Source: Fibrobacterota bacterium
GTDB taxonomy: Bacteria > Fibrobacterota > Fibrobacteria > UBA11236
Direction: 5' to 3'
Assembly: GCA_028287465.1 (NCBI GenBank)
Contig: JAQBPO010000072.1
Span: 50,638-114,637, forward strand
DNA: 64,000 nt
This document shows positions 7,764-16,949 of the stretch, piece by piece; positions within the stretch are counted from its first letter, which is position 1, and every line of letters starts with the position of its first letter. The translations under genes were made by a program, and so were the position numbers. The notes under the pieces are model-generated. The model saw only the letters and a program-made list of their open reading frames with translations, was not told where the DNA came from and searched no databases.

Positions 7764-8810
7764 ATGGCATACCAAGACGAAAACCTGAGCTCGCAGGCCC
7801 AAATGAACGAGTACGAGCGCCTGCTCGGATACGATGTGGAAGACAAGGATGGGAACAAGATCGGTTCCGTGAAAACCGTCTGGGAGGACCATACGGGCCA
7901 ACCGGCCTTCCTGGGCATCAGCACGGGTTGGTTGGGGTTGGGCAAGATCCATGTGGTCCCGGCGCACTATGCCACCTATACGGAAAGAGGCAAGCGCATC
8001 CGGATCCCCTTCAACGAGGATGTGATCAAGTCCGCCCCGGAATTCGAGTCGGATTACGATTTCACGGAGGAGGGCGAGTCCCGGCTGTATGAGTATTATC
8101 GCGGCAAAGGCATGGATACCTCCTTTTATGATCGTGACCGTTCCCCTACCGAAACGGCGGATATGGGCCGTTCCCCCGCCGCGGACATGGATACCGATAT
8201 CGCGATGAGGACGGATACGGACTACGATCGGACCCGGGAAACCGCGGAACCTTCCGATTGGAGCGCCGACCGGACCCGGGAGGCCGATATCCGGACCACG
8301 GATGCCGAGATGGATGCCGACGCCGACCGGACCAAGGGGAAATCGGCCCTGGGAGAAGCGGTGGACAAGGCCAAGAACGCCCTCAGCCGCCGGGGCAAGG
8401 GCGACAAGGATCGGGACGTCGATCTGGAAGGGGAACGTACCATACCGCTGAGCGAAGAAAGGCTCAACGTGCAAAAGCGCCAGGTTGAAGCCGGCGGGGT
8501 GCGTCTCCGCAAGATCATCAGGACCGAGACCGTCAACCAGCCCGTGGAACTGCAACACGAGGAAATCGAGATCGAAAGGGTCCCGGCCTCCGGTACGGCC
8601 AGGCCCGGTGATTTCCAGGAGGAGGAAATCTACGTCCCTCTCCGACGCGAGGAAGTGGACGTTTCCAAGGATGCCCAGGTCCGGGAGGAAGTGCGGGTCA
8701 ACAAACGCACGGAGACCGAAAGGTCCCAGATCAAGGAATCCCTGCGCAAAGAGGACGTGGAAGTCGACCGCGATACCCGGGAAGACCGGACCGACCGGTT
8801 GGACAAATAG
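7764..8810 (+). CDS. PRC-barrel and DUF2382 stress-type protein
   Basis: The 348-residue protein has an N-terminal PRC-barrel (about residues 8-95: LLGYDVEDKDGNKIGSVK, then GLGKIHVVPAH) and a C-terminal DUF2382 region (about 225-345: IPLSEERLNVQKRQVEAG, HEEIEIERVP, EEIYVPLRREEVDVSK). The middle is a disordered, Asp/Arg/Thr-rich linker with repeated D-R-T motifs. This architecture is known from general-stress proteins of the YsnF/AvaK type in soil bacteria; its biochemical role is unknown. I chose ATG 7764 because the strong ribosome site GGAGGAAAAGG (7751-7761) precedes it; ATGs at 7719 and 7749 are in frame but less well placed. It looks monocistronic and is followed by a hairpin. Confidence 0.85.
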   Translation: MAYQDENLSSQAQMNEYERLLGYDVEDKDGNKIGSVKTVWEDHTGQPAFLGISTGWLGLGKIHVVPAHYATYTERGKRIRIPFNEDVIKSAPEFESDYDFTEEGESRLYEYYRGKGMDTSFYDRDRSPTETADMGRSPAADMDTDIAMRTDTDYDRTRETAEPSDWSADRTREADIRTTDAEMDADADRTKGKSALGEAVDKAKNALSRRGKGDKDRDVDLEGERTIPLSEERLNVQKRQVEAGGVRLRKIIRTETVNQPVELQHEEIEIERVPASGTARPGDFQEEEIYVPLRREEVDVSKDAQVREEVRVNKRTETERSQIKESLRKEDVEVDRDTREDRTDRLDK

Positions 8811-8816
8811 ACCCTG

Positions 8817-8844
8817 ATGGGGCCTGCACATGCGGGCCCCATTT
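8817..8844 (+). terminator. GC-rich hairpin after the PRC-barrel gene
   Basis: ATGGGGCC (8817-8824) pairs with GGCCCCAT (8835-8842), with inner GCA/TGC pairs extending the stem. Only three T residues follow, so termination may be weak or depend on Rho. Confidence 0.5.
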
Positions 8845-8870
8845 CCTCCCCAGTTTGTTAGATTCTGGCT

Positions 8871-10253
8871 ATGGCCCTACCCAAATCGAAAAGCAAATCC
8901 GGAATCCTCTACGCCTGCCGCGAATGCGGGGATACGACCGCGAAATGGAGCGGCAAGTGCCTATCCTGCGGAACCTGGGACAGCTTGGTGGAAGTGGCGG
9001 CCACCTCCCTGGAAGACGACAGCCAAAAGCGGGGCCTGGGCGACGTAGGCGAAGCCGTGCGCCTGAAGCAGGTCGAGACCCGGAAGGAGCCGCGTACCCG
9101 CACCGGACTCACCGAATTCGATCGGGTACTGGGAGGCGGAATCGTTACGGGGTCCCTCGTCCTGATCGGCGGTGATCCGGGAATCGGTAAATCCACCCTG
9201 CTCCTGCAGATGGCCACCATCCTGTCCGCAGCGGACGTCTCCGTTCTTTACGTGACGGGCGAGGAATCCCTTACCCAGCTGAAGATGCGCGCCGAGCGCC
9301 TGGAAACGCCCTCCCCGGACATGCTCGTTCTTTCCGAAACCAATCTGGACGCGATTTTCAAGCAATGCCAGCAGTCGAAACCGAAGGTTCTCGTCATCGA
9401 TTCGATCCAGACCATCTACAAGCCGGACCTACCCGGTTCCCCGGGATCCATGACCCAGCTCAGGGAATGCACTCTGGCGCTCATGGTCCATGCCAAATCC
9501 ACCGGCACGGCCATATTCATCGTGGGGCATGTGACCAAGGAAGGGGTCCTGGCAGGCCCGCGCATGCTGGAACATATGGTGGATACGGTGGTGTATTTCG
9601 AGGGGGAACGGCATAACGCCTATCGCGTCCTCCGCGCGGTGAAGAACCGTTTCGGCGCCACGAATGAGATAGGGGTCTTCGAAATGGCCGCACTGGGCCT
9701 CATCCAGGTTGAAAACCCTTCCCAAGTCTTCGTACACAGCCGTGGGGAGCGGGATCCCGGTTCCGTCGTCTCCTGCAGCATAGAAGGCACCCGTCCCATC
9801 CTTGTGGAAGTTCAGGCCCTGGTGTCACGCAGCAACTACTCCACGCCGCAGCGGGTCAGCATGGGACTGGATTCCAAGCGGCTAACCATCCTGCTCGCGC
9901 TCCTGGAAAAGTTCGCCGGCATCGAAATCGGGTTGCAGGACGTTTTCATCAGCCTGGCCGGCGGTTTCCGGGTGGAGGAGCCCGCTGTCGATCTCGCCAT
10001 CGCATGCGCGGTGGCATCCAACCATCTCGGCCGCAAGTGCCTGCCGGACACTCTGGCCCTGGGAGAGCTTGGCCTGAACGGTGAGCTGCGGACCATTCCC
10101 CAGGCGGATGCCAGGGTAAAGGAGGCCGTGCGCCTTGGATTCAAAACCGTGGTCCTGCCCCAGCCCATGCAGGGTAAAATCAATGTTCCGGGGGTGAAGC
10201 TTCACTTCGTGAAGAAGTTGGGTGATGCCTTCGAATTCATTTACCAGACCTGA
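8871..10253 (+). CDS. radA: DNA repair protein RadA
   Basis: RadA (Sms) is a RecA-like ATPase and helicase that extends heteroduplex during recombinational repair. At 460 residues it has normal length and all domains: an N-terminal zinc finger with Cys16, Cys19, Cys30 and Cys33; a RecA core with Walker A GGDPGIGKST and the LVIDSIQTIY Walker B; the RadA-specific KNRFG motif; and a C-terminal Lon-protease-like domain (AGGFRVEEPAVDLAIACAVASN) lacking the Lon catalytic serine context. The ATG at 8871 directly begins the conserved N-terminus, although no strong ribosome site is visible. The gene stands alone, with 160 bases to the next gene. Confidence 0.95.
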   Translation: MALPKSKSKSGILYACRECGDTTAKWSGKCLSCGTWDSLVEVAATSLEDDSQKRGLGDVGEAVRLKQVETRKEPRTRTGLTEFDRVLGGGIVTGSLVLIGGDPGIGKSTLLLQMATILSAADVSVLYVTGEESLTQLKMRAERLETPSPDMLVLSETNLDAIFKQCQQSKPKVLVIDSIQTIYKPDLPGSPGSMTQLRECTLALMVHAKSTGTAIFIVGHVTKEGVLAGPRMLEHMVDTVVYFEGERHNAYRVLRAVKNRFGATNEIGVFEMAALGLIQVENPSQVFVHSRGERDPGSVVSCSIEGTRPILVEVQALVSRSNYSTPQRVSMGLDSKRLTILLALLEKFAGIEIGLQDVFISLAGGFRVEEPAVDLAIACAVASNHLGRKCLPDTLALGELGLNGELRTIPQADARVKEAVRLGFKTVVLPQPMQGKINVPGVKLHFVKKLGDAFEFIYQT

Positions 10254-10415
10254 TTCAGGCTGGCCGGATCGCGCGAAACCGTTCAATTTGTGCGTATTTC
10301 TTGTACTTGCATCCGAAATCAACCTTATTCCTGTTAGGCGGAAGCAATAGATCCTAGGGAAATGGGCGGAAATAATCCACGCAGCCATGCGGCCCAGGAT
10401 TGAGGACGGAACGGA

Positions 10416-11999
10416 ATGAAAGATCTTCGCATCCTGTTCATCGAAGATTCCCAGGCGGACATGGAGTTGGCTTCCTGGGAGCTGGAGAAGAACGGTTATA
10501 CCATTTCCAGGCGCGAACGCGTTCAGACCCGGGTGGACCTCCAGCGAGCCATCCTGGGCGATGAGTGGGACCTGGCCATAGGCGATTATTCGATGCCCAC
10601 CTTCAACGGGTTGGATGCCTTGAAAATGGTCCGGGAAATGCGTCCCGATCTCCCCTACATCATGGTTTCCGGCACCATCGGCGAGGACATCGCCGTGACA
10701 GCCATGAAAGCGGGCGCGAACGATTACCTGATGAAAGATCGGCTTAAACGGCTGGCTTCGGCGGTGGACCGGGAGATGAGGGAAACGGCCGATCGCAAAC
10801 GTGCCATCGATTCACTCCGGAAAAGCGAAGAACAACTCCGCCTTGTGCAGCGCATGGAAACCGTGGGCAGGCTCGCTGGAGGGGTCGCCCATGATTTCAA
10901 CAACATCCTCTCCGTGGTTTCCGGTTACGCCAACCTCCTGCAGATGAAATTGGCGAAGTCGGGGTTCGCCCATCGTGAGTTGCTGGAGATCGAAAAGGCC
11001 GTGGTCAAGGCGACCGCCCTTGTCCGCCAGCTTTTGACCTTCAGCCGCCGGCAGGTTGTGCAACCGCAGATCCTGGACCTCGCCCCCGTGATAAAGGAAT
11101 CGCTTTCGATGTTGGACCTGGTCGTGGGGGAGGATGTCGTGGTGGAAACGGATCTGAAGCCCGGCTTGGGCAGGATTCGCGCCGACAGGAGCCAAATCGA
11201 ACAGATCGTGATGAACCTGGCCATCAATGCCAAGGACTCCATGCCCCGGGGCGGTACCCTATTCCTTGGCCTGTCGGCGGAGGACCTGGGTCTCGATCAT
11301 TTCCGCCAAGGCGAAAAGGCGGTTCCCGGCAAGTTCATGACGCTCACGGTCAGGGACACCGGCTTCGGCATCGCATCGGATATCCTGCCGCGCATCTTCG
11401 AACCGTTCTTCACGACCAAAGGGGAGGGACGGGGCACTGGTCTCGGTCTCTCCACCGTATACGGGATCCTCCAGCAACTCGGCGCTAACGTTCGCGTGGA
11501 CAGCGCGATCAAGAAAGGAACCTCCTTCACAATCCGCATCCCCTGCGTTTCCGACGCCGTCGGCGATGATCCCGCCAATTCGAGGCCGGCGTCCCGCTTC
11601 CTGGCCAGCAAGGGGGAAACCATCCTCCTGGTCGAGGACGACATGGATCTGCGTAAATTGACAAAGGATATCCTGGTCCTGGAAGGATATCATGTATTGG
11701 AGCCCGCCAATCCGGAGGACGCCCTGGGTTTCGCCCGTTCCCTGGAATTGAAGATCGACCTTCTCCTCACCGACCTTGTCATGCCCCGCATGAGCGGGAA
11801 GGAGTTGGCCGAAGCGACGTTGCAACTGCGCCCGGAGCTCAAGGTCCTGTACATGTCCGGATACGCCCCGGATTTCCCTATGCCGGATGCCAGCCTTATC
11901 CTGGAGCGCAATTTCCTGGAAAAGCCCTTTACTCCTGCCAAATTACTGCGGAAAGTCAGGGTAGCACTTGACGCCGAAAGGGTTGAAAAGCAACTTTGA
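10416..11999 (+). CDS. Soluble hybrid histidine kinase, REC-HisKA-HATPase-REC
   Basis: This two-component protein carries receiver domains at both ends. The first receiver spans residues 1-125, with phospho-acceptor Asp57 in GDYSMP. The kinase core follows, with His159 in the H-box GGVAHDFNN, N-box NLAINAKD, G1 DTGFGIAS and G2 GTGLGLSTVYG. The second receiver (about 405-525) has VEDDMD and acceptor Asp in LLLTDLVMP. There is no transmembrane segment, PAS or other sensor domain, so it probably receives its signal by phosphotransfer to the first receiver. No output regulator is encoded nearby. A related kinase at 59545-60807 lacks the first receiver. Confidence 0.92.
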   Translation: MKDLRILFIEDSQADMELASWELEKNGYTISRRERVQTRVDLQRAILGDEWDLAIGDYSMPTFNGLDALKMVREMRPDLPYIMVSGTIGEDIAVTAMKAGANDYLMKDRLKRLASAVDREMRETADRKRAIDSLRKSEEQLRLVQRMETVGRLAGGVAHDFNNILSVVSGYANLLQMKLAKSGFAHRELLEIEKAVVKATALVRQLLTFSRRQVVQPQILDLAPVIKESLSMLDLVVGEDVVVETDLKPGLGRIRADRSQIEQIVMNLAINAKDSMPRGGTLFLGLSAEDLGLDHFRQGEKAVPGKFMTLTVRDTGFGIASDILPRIFEPFFTTKGEGRGTGLGLSTVYGILQQLGANVRVDSAIKKGTSFTIRIPCVSDAVGDDPANSRPASRFLASKGETILLVEDDMDLRKLTKDILVLEGYHVLEPANPEDALGFARSLELKIDLLLTDLVMPRMSGKELAEATLQLRPELKVLYMSGYAPDFPMPDASLILERNFLEKPFTPAKLLRKVRVALDAERVEKQL

Positions 12000-12020
12000 G
12001 GCCGGTTAAAACCGAGTGAG

Positions 12021-12126
12021 GCGATTCGCTCCGGAGTTGCGAAACAACTCCGCGCTTTCGCATGTAAAAATCCAGGTCGTGGCGCTTCGCTCCGGAGTGG
12101 CCTCGCAACTCCACGTTCAGCGCATG
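12021..12126. repeat. Two tandem REP-like palindromic units
   Basis: Unit 1 (12021-12064) and unit 2 (12081-12126) share GCG-TTCGCTCCGGAGT, a short loop, AACTCC and a closing CGCATGT, with a 61-base period. Unit 1 has a perfect 8-base stem (CGGAGTTG 12032-12039, CAACTCCG 12045-12052); unit 2 has a weaker stem. They fill the 137-base gap between the hybrid kinase and tgt and resemble the hairpin at 6785-6820. Confidence 0.65.
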
Positions 12127-12136
12127 TTGGGATTCG

Positions 12137-13273
12137 ATGCCCCCCTTCTTTGAAATCCAATCCGCTCCGTCCGGATCCAAGGCGCGGGCCGGACTCCTGC
12201 GTACCGCCCATGGCGAAATCCCCACCCCGGTATTCATGCCCGTCGGCACGGCCGGGTCGGTCAAGGCGGTCTCGCCCCGGGGCCTGAAAGAGGCGGGCGC
12301 CCGCATCATCCTCGGGAACACCTACCATCTCTATTTGCGGCCGGGCTGCGACCTGATCGAAAAGGCCGGAGGCTTGCACAAGTTCGCGTCCTGGGACGGA
12401 GCCATGCTTACGGACTCCGGCGGATTCCAGGTCTGGAGCCTGGAAACCCTGCGCAAGATCACCGAGGAAGGCGTGGAGTTCCGGTCCCATATCGACGGCT
12501 CCAAGCACTTGTTCACTCCGGAATCCGTGATGCAGGCCCAGAGGAGCATCGGAGCCGACATCATCATGGCTTTCGACGAATGCACCCCCTACCCTTCCAC
12601 GCCGGCTGAAACGGAAAAGTCCCTGCGCTTGACGCAGCGATGGACGGAACGCGCCCTGGAATGGCTGGCGACCCATCCGCCCCTGCATGGGTACGAACAG
12701 CGGTTCTTCGGCATCGTCCAAGGCGGGATGCACAAGGAGGCGCGGGCGAGCGCCATCGAGCATATGCTTCCACTGGATCTTCCCGGAATCGCCCTGGGGG
12801 GCCTAAGCGTGGGCGAGCCGGCGGAGATCATGTATGAGGTGGCCGGATTCTGCGCGGACATCCTCCCGCCGGGGAAACCGCGCTACGTCATGGGCGTGGG
12901 AACGCCATCCAACCTGGTCACCTTGGTGGGCCTGGGGATCGACATGTTCGATTGCGTTCTTCCCACCCGGAACGCCCGCAATGGAACGGTCTTCACATGG
13001 GACGGCCCTTTGCACTACAAGGCCGCCCGCCATGCGGCCGAATTGGATGAACCCATAGACCGCCGTTGTTCCTGCTACACCTGCAGGAATTTCTCGCGCG
13101 CCTACCTGCGCCACCTTTTCGTCGCGGGAGAAATCCTGGCCATGGAGCTCGCCAGCCTGCATAGCATCCACTTCTACCAGGATTTGATGGCGGAATGCCG
13201 GAAACAGATCGTGGCGGGGGTATTCGATGCCTGGAGCCGTGAGCTCCTGGCCAGGTGGGCCAAGCCGGGATAA
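12137..13273 (+). CDS. tgt: tRNA-guanine transglycosylase
   Basis: Tgt replaces guanine at wobble position 34 of Asp, Asn, His and Tyr tRNAs with preQ1 in queuosine synthesis. The 378-residue protein contains the substrate motif MLTDSGGFQVWSL, the GIVQGGM segment, GGLSVGEP, the catalytic-Asp region GIDMFDCVLPTRNAR, and the zinc site CSCYTC with a later His in SLHSIHF. Length and motifs are canonical. The start at ATG 12137 lies just after the second REP-like unit. Other queuosine genes are not in this window. The downstream gene is convergent and its stop codon immediately abuts the tgt stop. Confidence 0.96.
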   Translation: MPPFFEIQSAPSGSKARAGLLRTAHGEIPTPVFMPVGTAGSVKAVSPRGLKEAGARIILGNTYHLYLRPGCDLIEKAGGLHKFASWDGAMLTDSGGFQVWSLETLRKITEEGVEFRSHIDGSKHLFTPESVMQAQRSIGADIIMAFDECTPYPSTPAETEKSLRLTQRWTERALEWLATHPPLHGYEQRFFGIVQGGMHKEARASAIEHMLPLDLPGIALGGLSVGEPAEIMYEVAGFCADILPPGKPRYVMGVGTPSNLVTLVGLGIDMFDCVLPTRNARNGTVFTWDGPLHYKAARHAAELDEPIDRRCSCYTCRNFSRAYLRHLFVAGEILAMELASLHSIHFYQDLMAECRKQIVAGVFDAWSRELLARWAKPG

Positions 13274-14155
13274 TCAGGATCCGGTCGGACCCGGACCGTC
13301 GATCCCGGCCGACCCGTCGAAACGGCCGAAGGTCTCGTTAACCTTCAACAATCCCTCGAAAAGGCTTTCCGGGAGCCGCATGCCCGCGAAAAGCGCTCCG
13401 GCCCGCGCCAGATCGGCTTCGATATCCTCCGGCAATTCGATCAGGAAATTCCTGTTGCCCGGTTCGACCACGGACTTGCCTTTGCAAAGGGACGGATGCG
13501 ATAGGCTGAAGAACATCCTGCAGCTGATGGGCCGCGATTCGTATACGCCGCACTTGCCGCCTTCGCCCAGGAATGGGCAAGGCTGGTTGCGCAGGTAATA
13601 GCGGTATAGCGCTCGATCCTCGGCCTCTTCATCCTGCTTCCCGTCCCGCAGGGAATTGAAAAGGGCTGCCCGCCGGTGCATGCCGACGACCCGGCTCGGG
13701 TACTCCGGGGATTCGCGGATCTTCCCGTGCAGGAAAAGCAGCTCGTACGGTTCCACCGAGGTTACGTAATGCGAGCAGCAATGGGAGCACCCCTTGGAAC
13801 AAGAGATCCGCTCCGGGCCGGTCTCCAGGACCGCGGACACGAACGCGTCGTAGCTCCGGTAGATTTCCGGCATAAGACCGTCCAAAAGGGGTTTCAGGCG
13901 CGCGTAGGCCGATTCAGGCGCCAACTCCGCAAGCAAATCCTCAATTTCCGCTTTAAGTCGCTTGGCAAGGATCCGTAAAGAATCTTCGGCCTCGATCACG
14001 GGCGGCGATCCGAATTCGAACTCCGGACCCAAGGCGATCGATTTTTGAGGATAGCTCCCAGGCCCCGTCCTTATTGGGCTGGAGGGCTTCAGCGGCGCCG
14101 CGGACGGGGCATCCGGGGCGTCGCCAGAATTGTGTTGACCATTTGTGATGTCCAC
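13274..14155 (-). CDS. YkgJ-type cysteine-cluster protein
   Basis: The central region carries the zinc- or iron-chelating cysteine cluster seen in the YkgJ family: Cys119, Cys123, Cys126 and Cys127 in CSKGCSHCC, then QPCPFL, KCGVYESRPISCRMF. The biochemical role of this family is unknown; some members are proposed metalloproteins or oxidoreductase-like. The first 50 residues are low-complexity (Pro/Ala/Ser). The 293-residue protein is encoded convergently with tgt, with no gap between the stops, and divergently from the lipoprotein gene at 14191. No signal peptide is visible, so it is probably cytoplasmic. Confidence 0.8.
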   Translation of the reverse strand: MDITNGQHNSGDAPDAPSAAPLKPSSPIRTGPGSYPQKSIALGPEFEFGSPPVIEAEDSLRILAKRLKAEIEDLLAELAPESAYARLKPLLDGLMPEIYRSYDAFVSAVLETGPERISCSKGCSHCCSHYVTSVEPYELLFLHGKIRESPEYPSRVVGMHRRAALFNSLRDGKQDEEAEDRALYRYYLRNQPCPFLGEGGKCGVYESRPISCRMFFSLSHPSLCKGKSVVEPGNRNFLIELPEDIEADLARAGALFAGMRLPESLFEGLLKVNETFGRFDGSAGIDGPGPTGS

Positions 14156-14190
14156 CCTTAAAATCTATGAAAACTTTTACGGAGCGCAAA

Positions 14191-15558
14191 ATGCATCCAT
14201 CCCTCAAGAGCTTGAAAAGATTGGGCCTAAGCCTAGGGCTCGTCCTGATCTCCTGCAACGTCTTCAATCCGAGCGGAGAAGGCAATGCGGGCACGAGCCT
14301 GGATGCCCAGCTCACGGAAGGGGAGAATTACTTCCGCCAGCAGGATTACAAATCGGCCTACGAGACGTTCGAGGCCGCAATCGCGGCCGACAGCACCAAC
14401 TCGATGGCGTATTACGGATACGCGAAATCCGTCATGCGTTATTGGCAGGTGAACGCGTCCACCTTATTGACCGAAGTCAGCAAGGCCCAGAACAAGAGCG
14501 GCGTGCCCTTCATCGGCGCCGATGACTGGACCATCACCCGTTACCTGCAGGCGACCTCCCGGGTCCGGAAGGCCCTGGGGACCATGACCGATCGGGATAC
14601 CCTGACCCGCTGGTACCATTATTCCCTGGACCCCAAAGGCCCTGTCGCCGCAAAGGATCCCCTGGCCGCCGCGCGCATCGCCTTCATGGCCGATTACTGG
14701 TCCAAGGCCGATAAGGCCTTCAAGGGATACCATAAGAAATCCGATTTCCCCCTTTCCGACCTGAAGATGGGCTCGCAGAGGATCATCGCCGACTTCGGGT
14801 TCGTGGAGCTGATCTACGCCATCACGCATTTGCGCGATCTGAACGGCGACAATACCATCGATTCCAGCGACAACCTTCTGAAGAACCTGACCTTCAGCGT
14901 TTCGGGCGGATTCAAGGTGGAGAACCTGGAAAGCATCGTGGACTCGCTGAACACCCCCGAGAAAAAGGCGCAGTTCAACAACCTCATCCAGAACGTGGCC
15001 GGCGGGCTTTCTTCCGCGAGCACGGTCTTGGACCTGCTCTCCCCCGCCTTGGCCGGCCAGGCCGGCGGTTCCGATACCTCAAAGGACCTGAGCCAGAAGG
15101 TCACCCAGAACATGGACAGCGTCATCACCAGCCTGGGCGATGCCATAACCTTCTACCAGTTCGGCGACGAGCGGGACAATGACGGCGACGGCTGCGTCGA
15201 CGAGGAGATCGCCGACGGCAAGGACAACGATGGCGACGGTTTCACCGACGAGGACGCCCGGCTCATCCCGGTCGACGCGGTGGACAACGACCACAACGGC
15301 AAGGGGAAGAACGCCTTTACGGATCCGGACGCGGGCGAGGTCCTGAATTCGGAATTCAAGCTGGCCTATTCCGTGGATGCCGGATTCGTGACGGGCGCTC
15401 TGTACAAGGACAAGACCGCCCATATAAAGTACCAGGCGGATTCCCTGCAGGTCATTTATGACAAGGTCGGTTCGGCCGCTTTGCTGAGCGCGGAATACAA
15501 GGAAAAGCTCATTTCCGCGAAGAAGGACATCGGCGGCTGCTGGAACAATTACAAATAG
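14191..15558 (+). CDS. Lipoprotein with TPR-like region and Asp-rich calcium motifs
   Basis: The N-terminus is a lipoprotein signal with lipobox LISC (Cys22). Residues 40-80 look like one or two tetratricopeptide-type helical pairs (EGENYFRQQDYKSAYETFEAA). Near residue 330 there is a cluster of D-N-D-G-D-G-x2-D-E loops, DNDGDGCVDEE and DNDGDGFTDED, which probably bind calcium. I start at ATG 14191 because GGAG at 14181-14184 sits six bases upstream; ATG 14167 is in frame but has no such site and would leave only 11 bases to the divergent gene. A beta-barrel-like gene follows after 12 bases, so the two probably work together at the outer membrane. I do not recognise a named function. Confidence 0.8.
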   Translation: MHPSLKSLKRLGLSLGLVLISCNVFNPSGEGNAGTSLDAQLTEGENYFRQQDYKSAYETFEAAIAADSTNSMAYYGYAKSVMRYWQVNASTLLTEVSKAQNKSGVPFIGADDWTITRYLQATSRVRKALGTMTDRDTLTRWYHYSLDPKGPVAAKDPLAAARIAFMADYWSKADKAFKGYHKKSDFPLSDLKMGSQRIIADFGFVELIYAITHLRDLNGDNTIDSSDNLLKNLTFSVSGGFKVENLESIVDSLNTPEKKAQFNNLIQNVAGGLSSASTVLDLLSPALAGQAGGSDTSKDLSQKVTQNMDSVITSLGDAITFYQFGDERDNDGDGCVDEEIADGKDNDGDGFTDEDARLIPVDAVDNDHNGKGKNAFTDPDAGEVLNSEFKLAYSVDAGFVTGALYKDKTAHIKYQADSLQVIYDKVGSAALLSAEYKEKLISAKKDIGGCWNNYK

Positions 15559-15570
15559 GCGGATGGAACA

Positions 15571-16809
15571 ATGCAAAAGCACATGAACACGCGACAATCC
15601 GAAAAGACCATGTTCCGCATCCTTCCCGTCCTGGGAGCCCTTGCCTTCGCCCTGGGCGCCTGGGGGCGTTCCGGTCCCGAACACCGCACCTTGCGGCCTT
15701 TGGCCATGGGCAACGCCTTCGTGGCCGTGGCGGACGACAAGGACGCGATGCATTACAACCCGGCCGGCCTGAACCTCATGGGCCGCCTGGGCAATTCGAA
15801 CCTGCGGCCCCAGATGTCGCGCTATCCCCTCGATAAATTCGACATGCACATGGATTTCCTCGGCACCGCGATACCCGTGGACGAGGCCCTGGACATCCTG
15901 AATTTCTATCAGGACCACCAGAACAGTTTCCAGAACATGAACTCGCTCCAGAACGACAGCAGCCTGGTCTCCGACCTTTCCGCTTTCGATCGCCGTCCCG
16001 TGAAGGTGGCCGTTTTGCACGGCGGAGAACTGGCCATGCACAACTTCGGCATGGCGTATTGGGCCGACGCCCAAATGGCGCCTTACGCCGACGTCGGCGT
16101 GCTGTTGCCCCAGGCCGGCGTCGATTTCATCCAATTGGACATCGTCGGGCAGATCGCCGGGGCGACCAGCTATTTCGATGACCGTCTATCCGTCGGCCTG
16201 GGTTACCGCATGGCCAAGCGCGAGGTGATGGGTAACTTCCAGGTTGCCCTGACGGACCTTTCGAACGACAACGGCCGCAAAACAATCCAGGAATCCATCC
16301 AGGACAGCGTCGACCAGAAGCTTAAGGAATTCGGGGACCTGGGTTCCGTCGGACATGCCATCGACGCCGGCGTGCTTTGGCAGCAGACCCCGGACCTCCG
16401 CTTCGGAATGGCCGTCCAGAACCTGTTCATGGTCCTGAACCACCAGTCCCTCACCCCGGATCTGACCATGGGCGTGGCGTATTCGCCCATGCTCCTGGAA
16501 AACAACGGCCGTTGGAAGCGCAAGGTCAATTTCGCGATGGATTTCGAGGACCTCTTGAACAACGACCGTAACTATAAACCGGTCAACAAGGTCAATATGG
16601 GAGCGGAATGGGAACAGACCCTGATTCCCTGGGTTCTCAAGGGCCGGCTCTCCTTGGGCATGAAAGGCGGTTATCCCACCGCGGGCCTGGGCGGAACCCT
16701 GTTCACCATCTTCCATTACGAGGCCGCCACCTGGGCCGAAGAAGGCGGGTACTATACCGGGCAGCTTGAAGAGCGGTATTACGTGATGAAATTCGGCGTG
16801 GGCATCTGA
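15571..16809 (+). CDS. Outer-membrane beta-barrel-like protein
   Basis: The 412-residue protein has an N-terminal signal segment (PVLGALAFALGAW) and then RPLAMGNAFVAVADDKDAMHYNPAGL. That motif is typical of FadL/PorV-like barrels, in which a G-A-F-x-A-x-A-D-D segment is followed by NPAG. The rest alternates polar and aromatic residues in beta-strand fashion and ends in KFGVGI, resembling a barrel C-terminal strand. The start could be ATG 15571 or 15586. It lies 12 bases after the lipoprotein gene and is followed by an intrinsic terminator, so the pair forms a two-gene operon. Transported substrate or partner is unknown. Confidence 0.75.
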   Translation: MQKHMNTRQSEKTMFRILPVLGALAFALGAWGRSGPEHRTLRPLAMGNAFVAVADDKDAMHYNPAGLNLMGRLGNSNLRPQMSRYPLDKFDMHMDFLGTAIPVDEALDILNFYQDHQNSFQNMNSLQNDSSLVSDLSAFDRRPVKVAVLHGGELAMHNFGMAYWADAQMAPYADVGVLLPQAGVDFIQLDIVGQIAGATSYFDDRLSVGLGYRMAKREVMGNFQVALTDLSNDNGRKTIQESIQDSVDQKLKEFGDLGSVGHAIDAGVLWQQTPDLRFGMAVQNLFMVLNHQSLTPDLTMGVAYSPMLLENNGRWKRKVNFAMDFEDLLNNDRNYKPVNKVNMGAEWEQTLIPWVLKGRLSLGMKGGYPTAGLGGTLFTIFHYEAATWAEEGGYYTGQLEERYYVMKFGVGI

Positions 16810-16850
16810 CGCTCGCCGTCCCGCATGGCTTTCCCGGGTTTTCCCGGGGC

Positions 16851-16876
16851 GCACCCGGAACCCCGGGTGCTTTTTT
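16851..16876 (+). terminator. Intrinsic terminator
   Basis: GCACCCGG (16851-16858) and CCGGGTGC (16863-16870) form a perfect stem with loop AACC, followed directly by six T residues and a further AT-rich tract. It ends the lipoprotein/barrel operon. Confidence 0.9.
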
Positions 16877-16949
16877 ATTTTTAGGCCCTGGATTGACCGC
16901 AGGCCCCGATTCGAGGCTGCGTAGAAATCCGGAACCGGAGGGGCCAACA

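Noticed and set aside
1719..10314. Shared TACTTGCAYCC motif before tRNA-Ser (1719) and the hybrid kinase (10304)
   Set aside because: Two copies of a short motif are not enough to define a special promoter; no matching -35 box is seen at the second.
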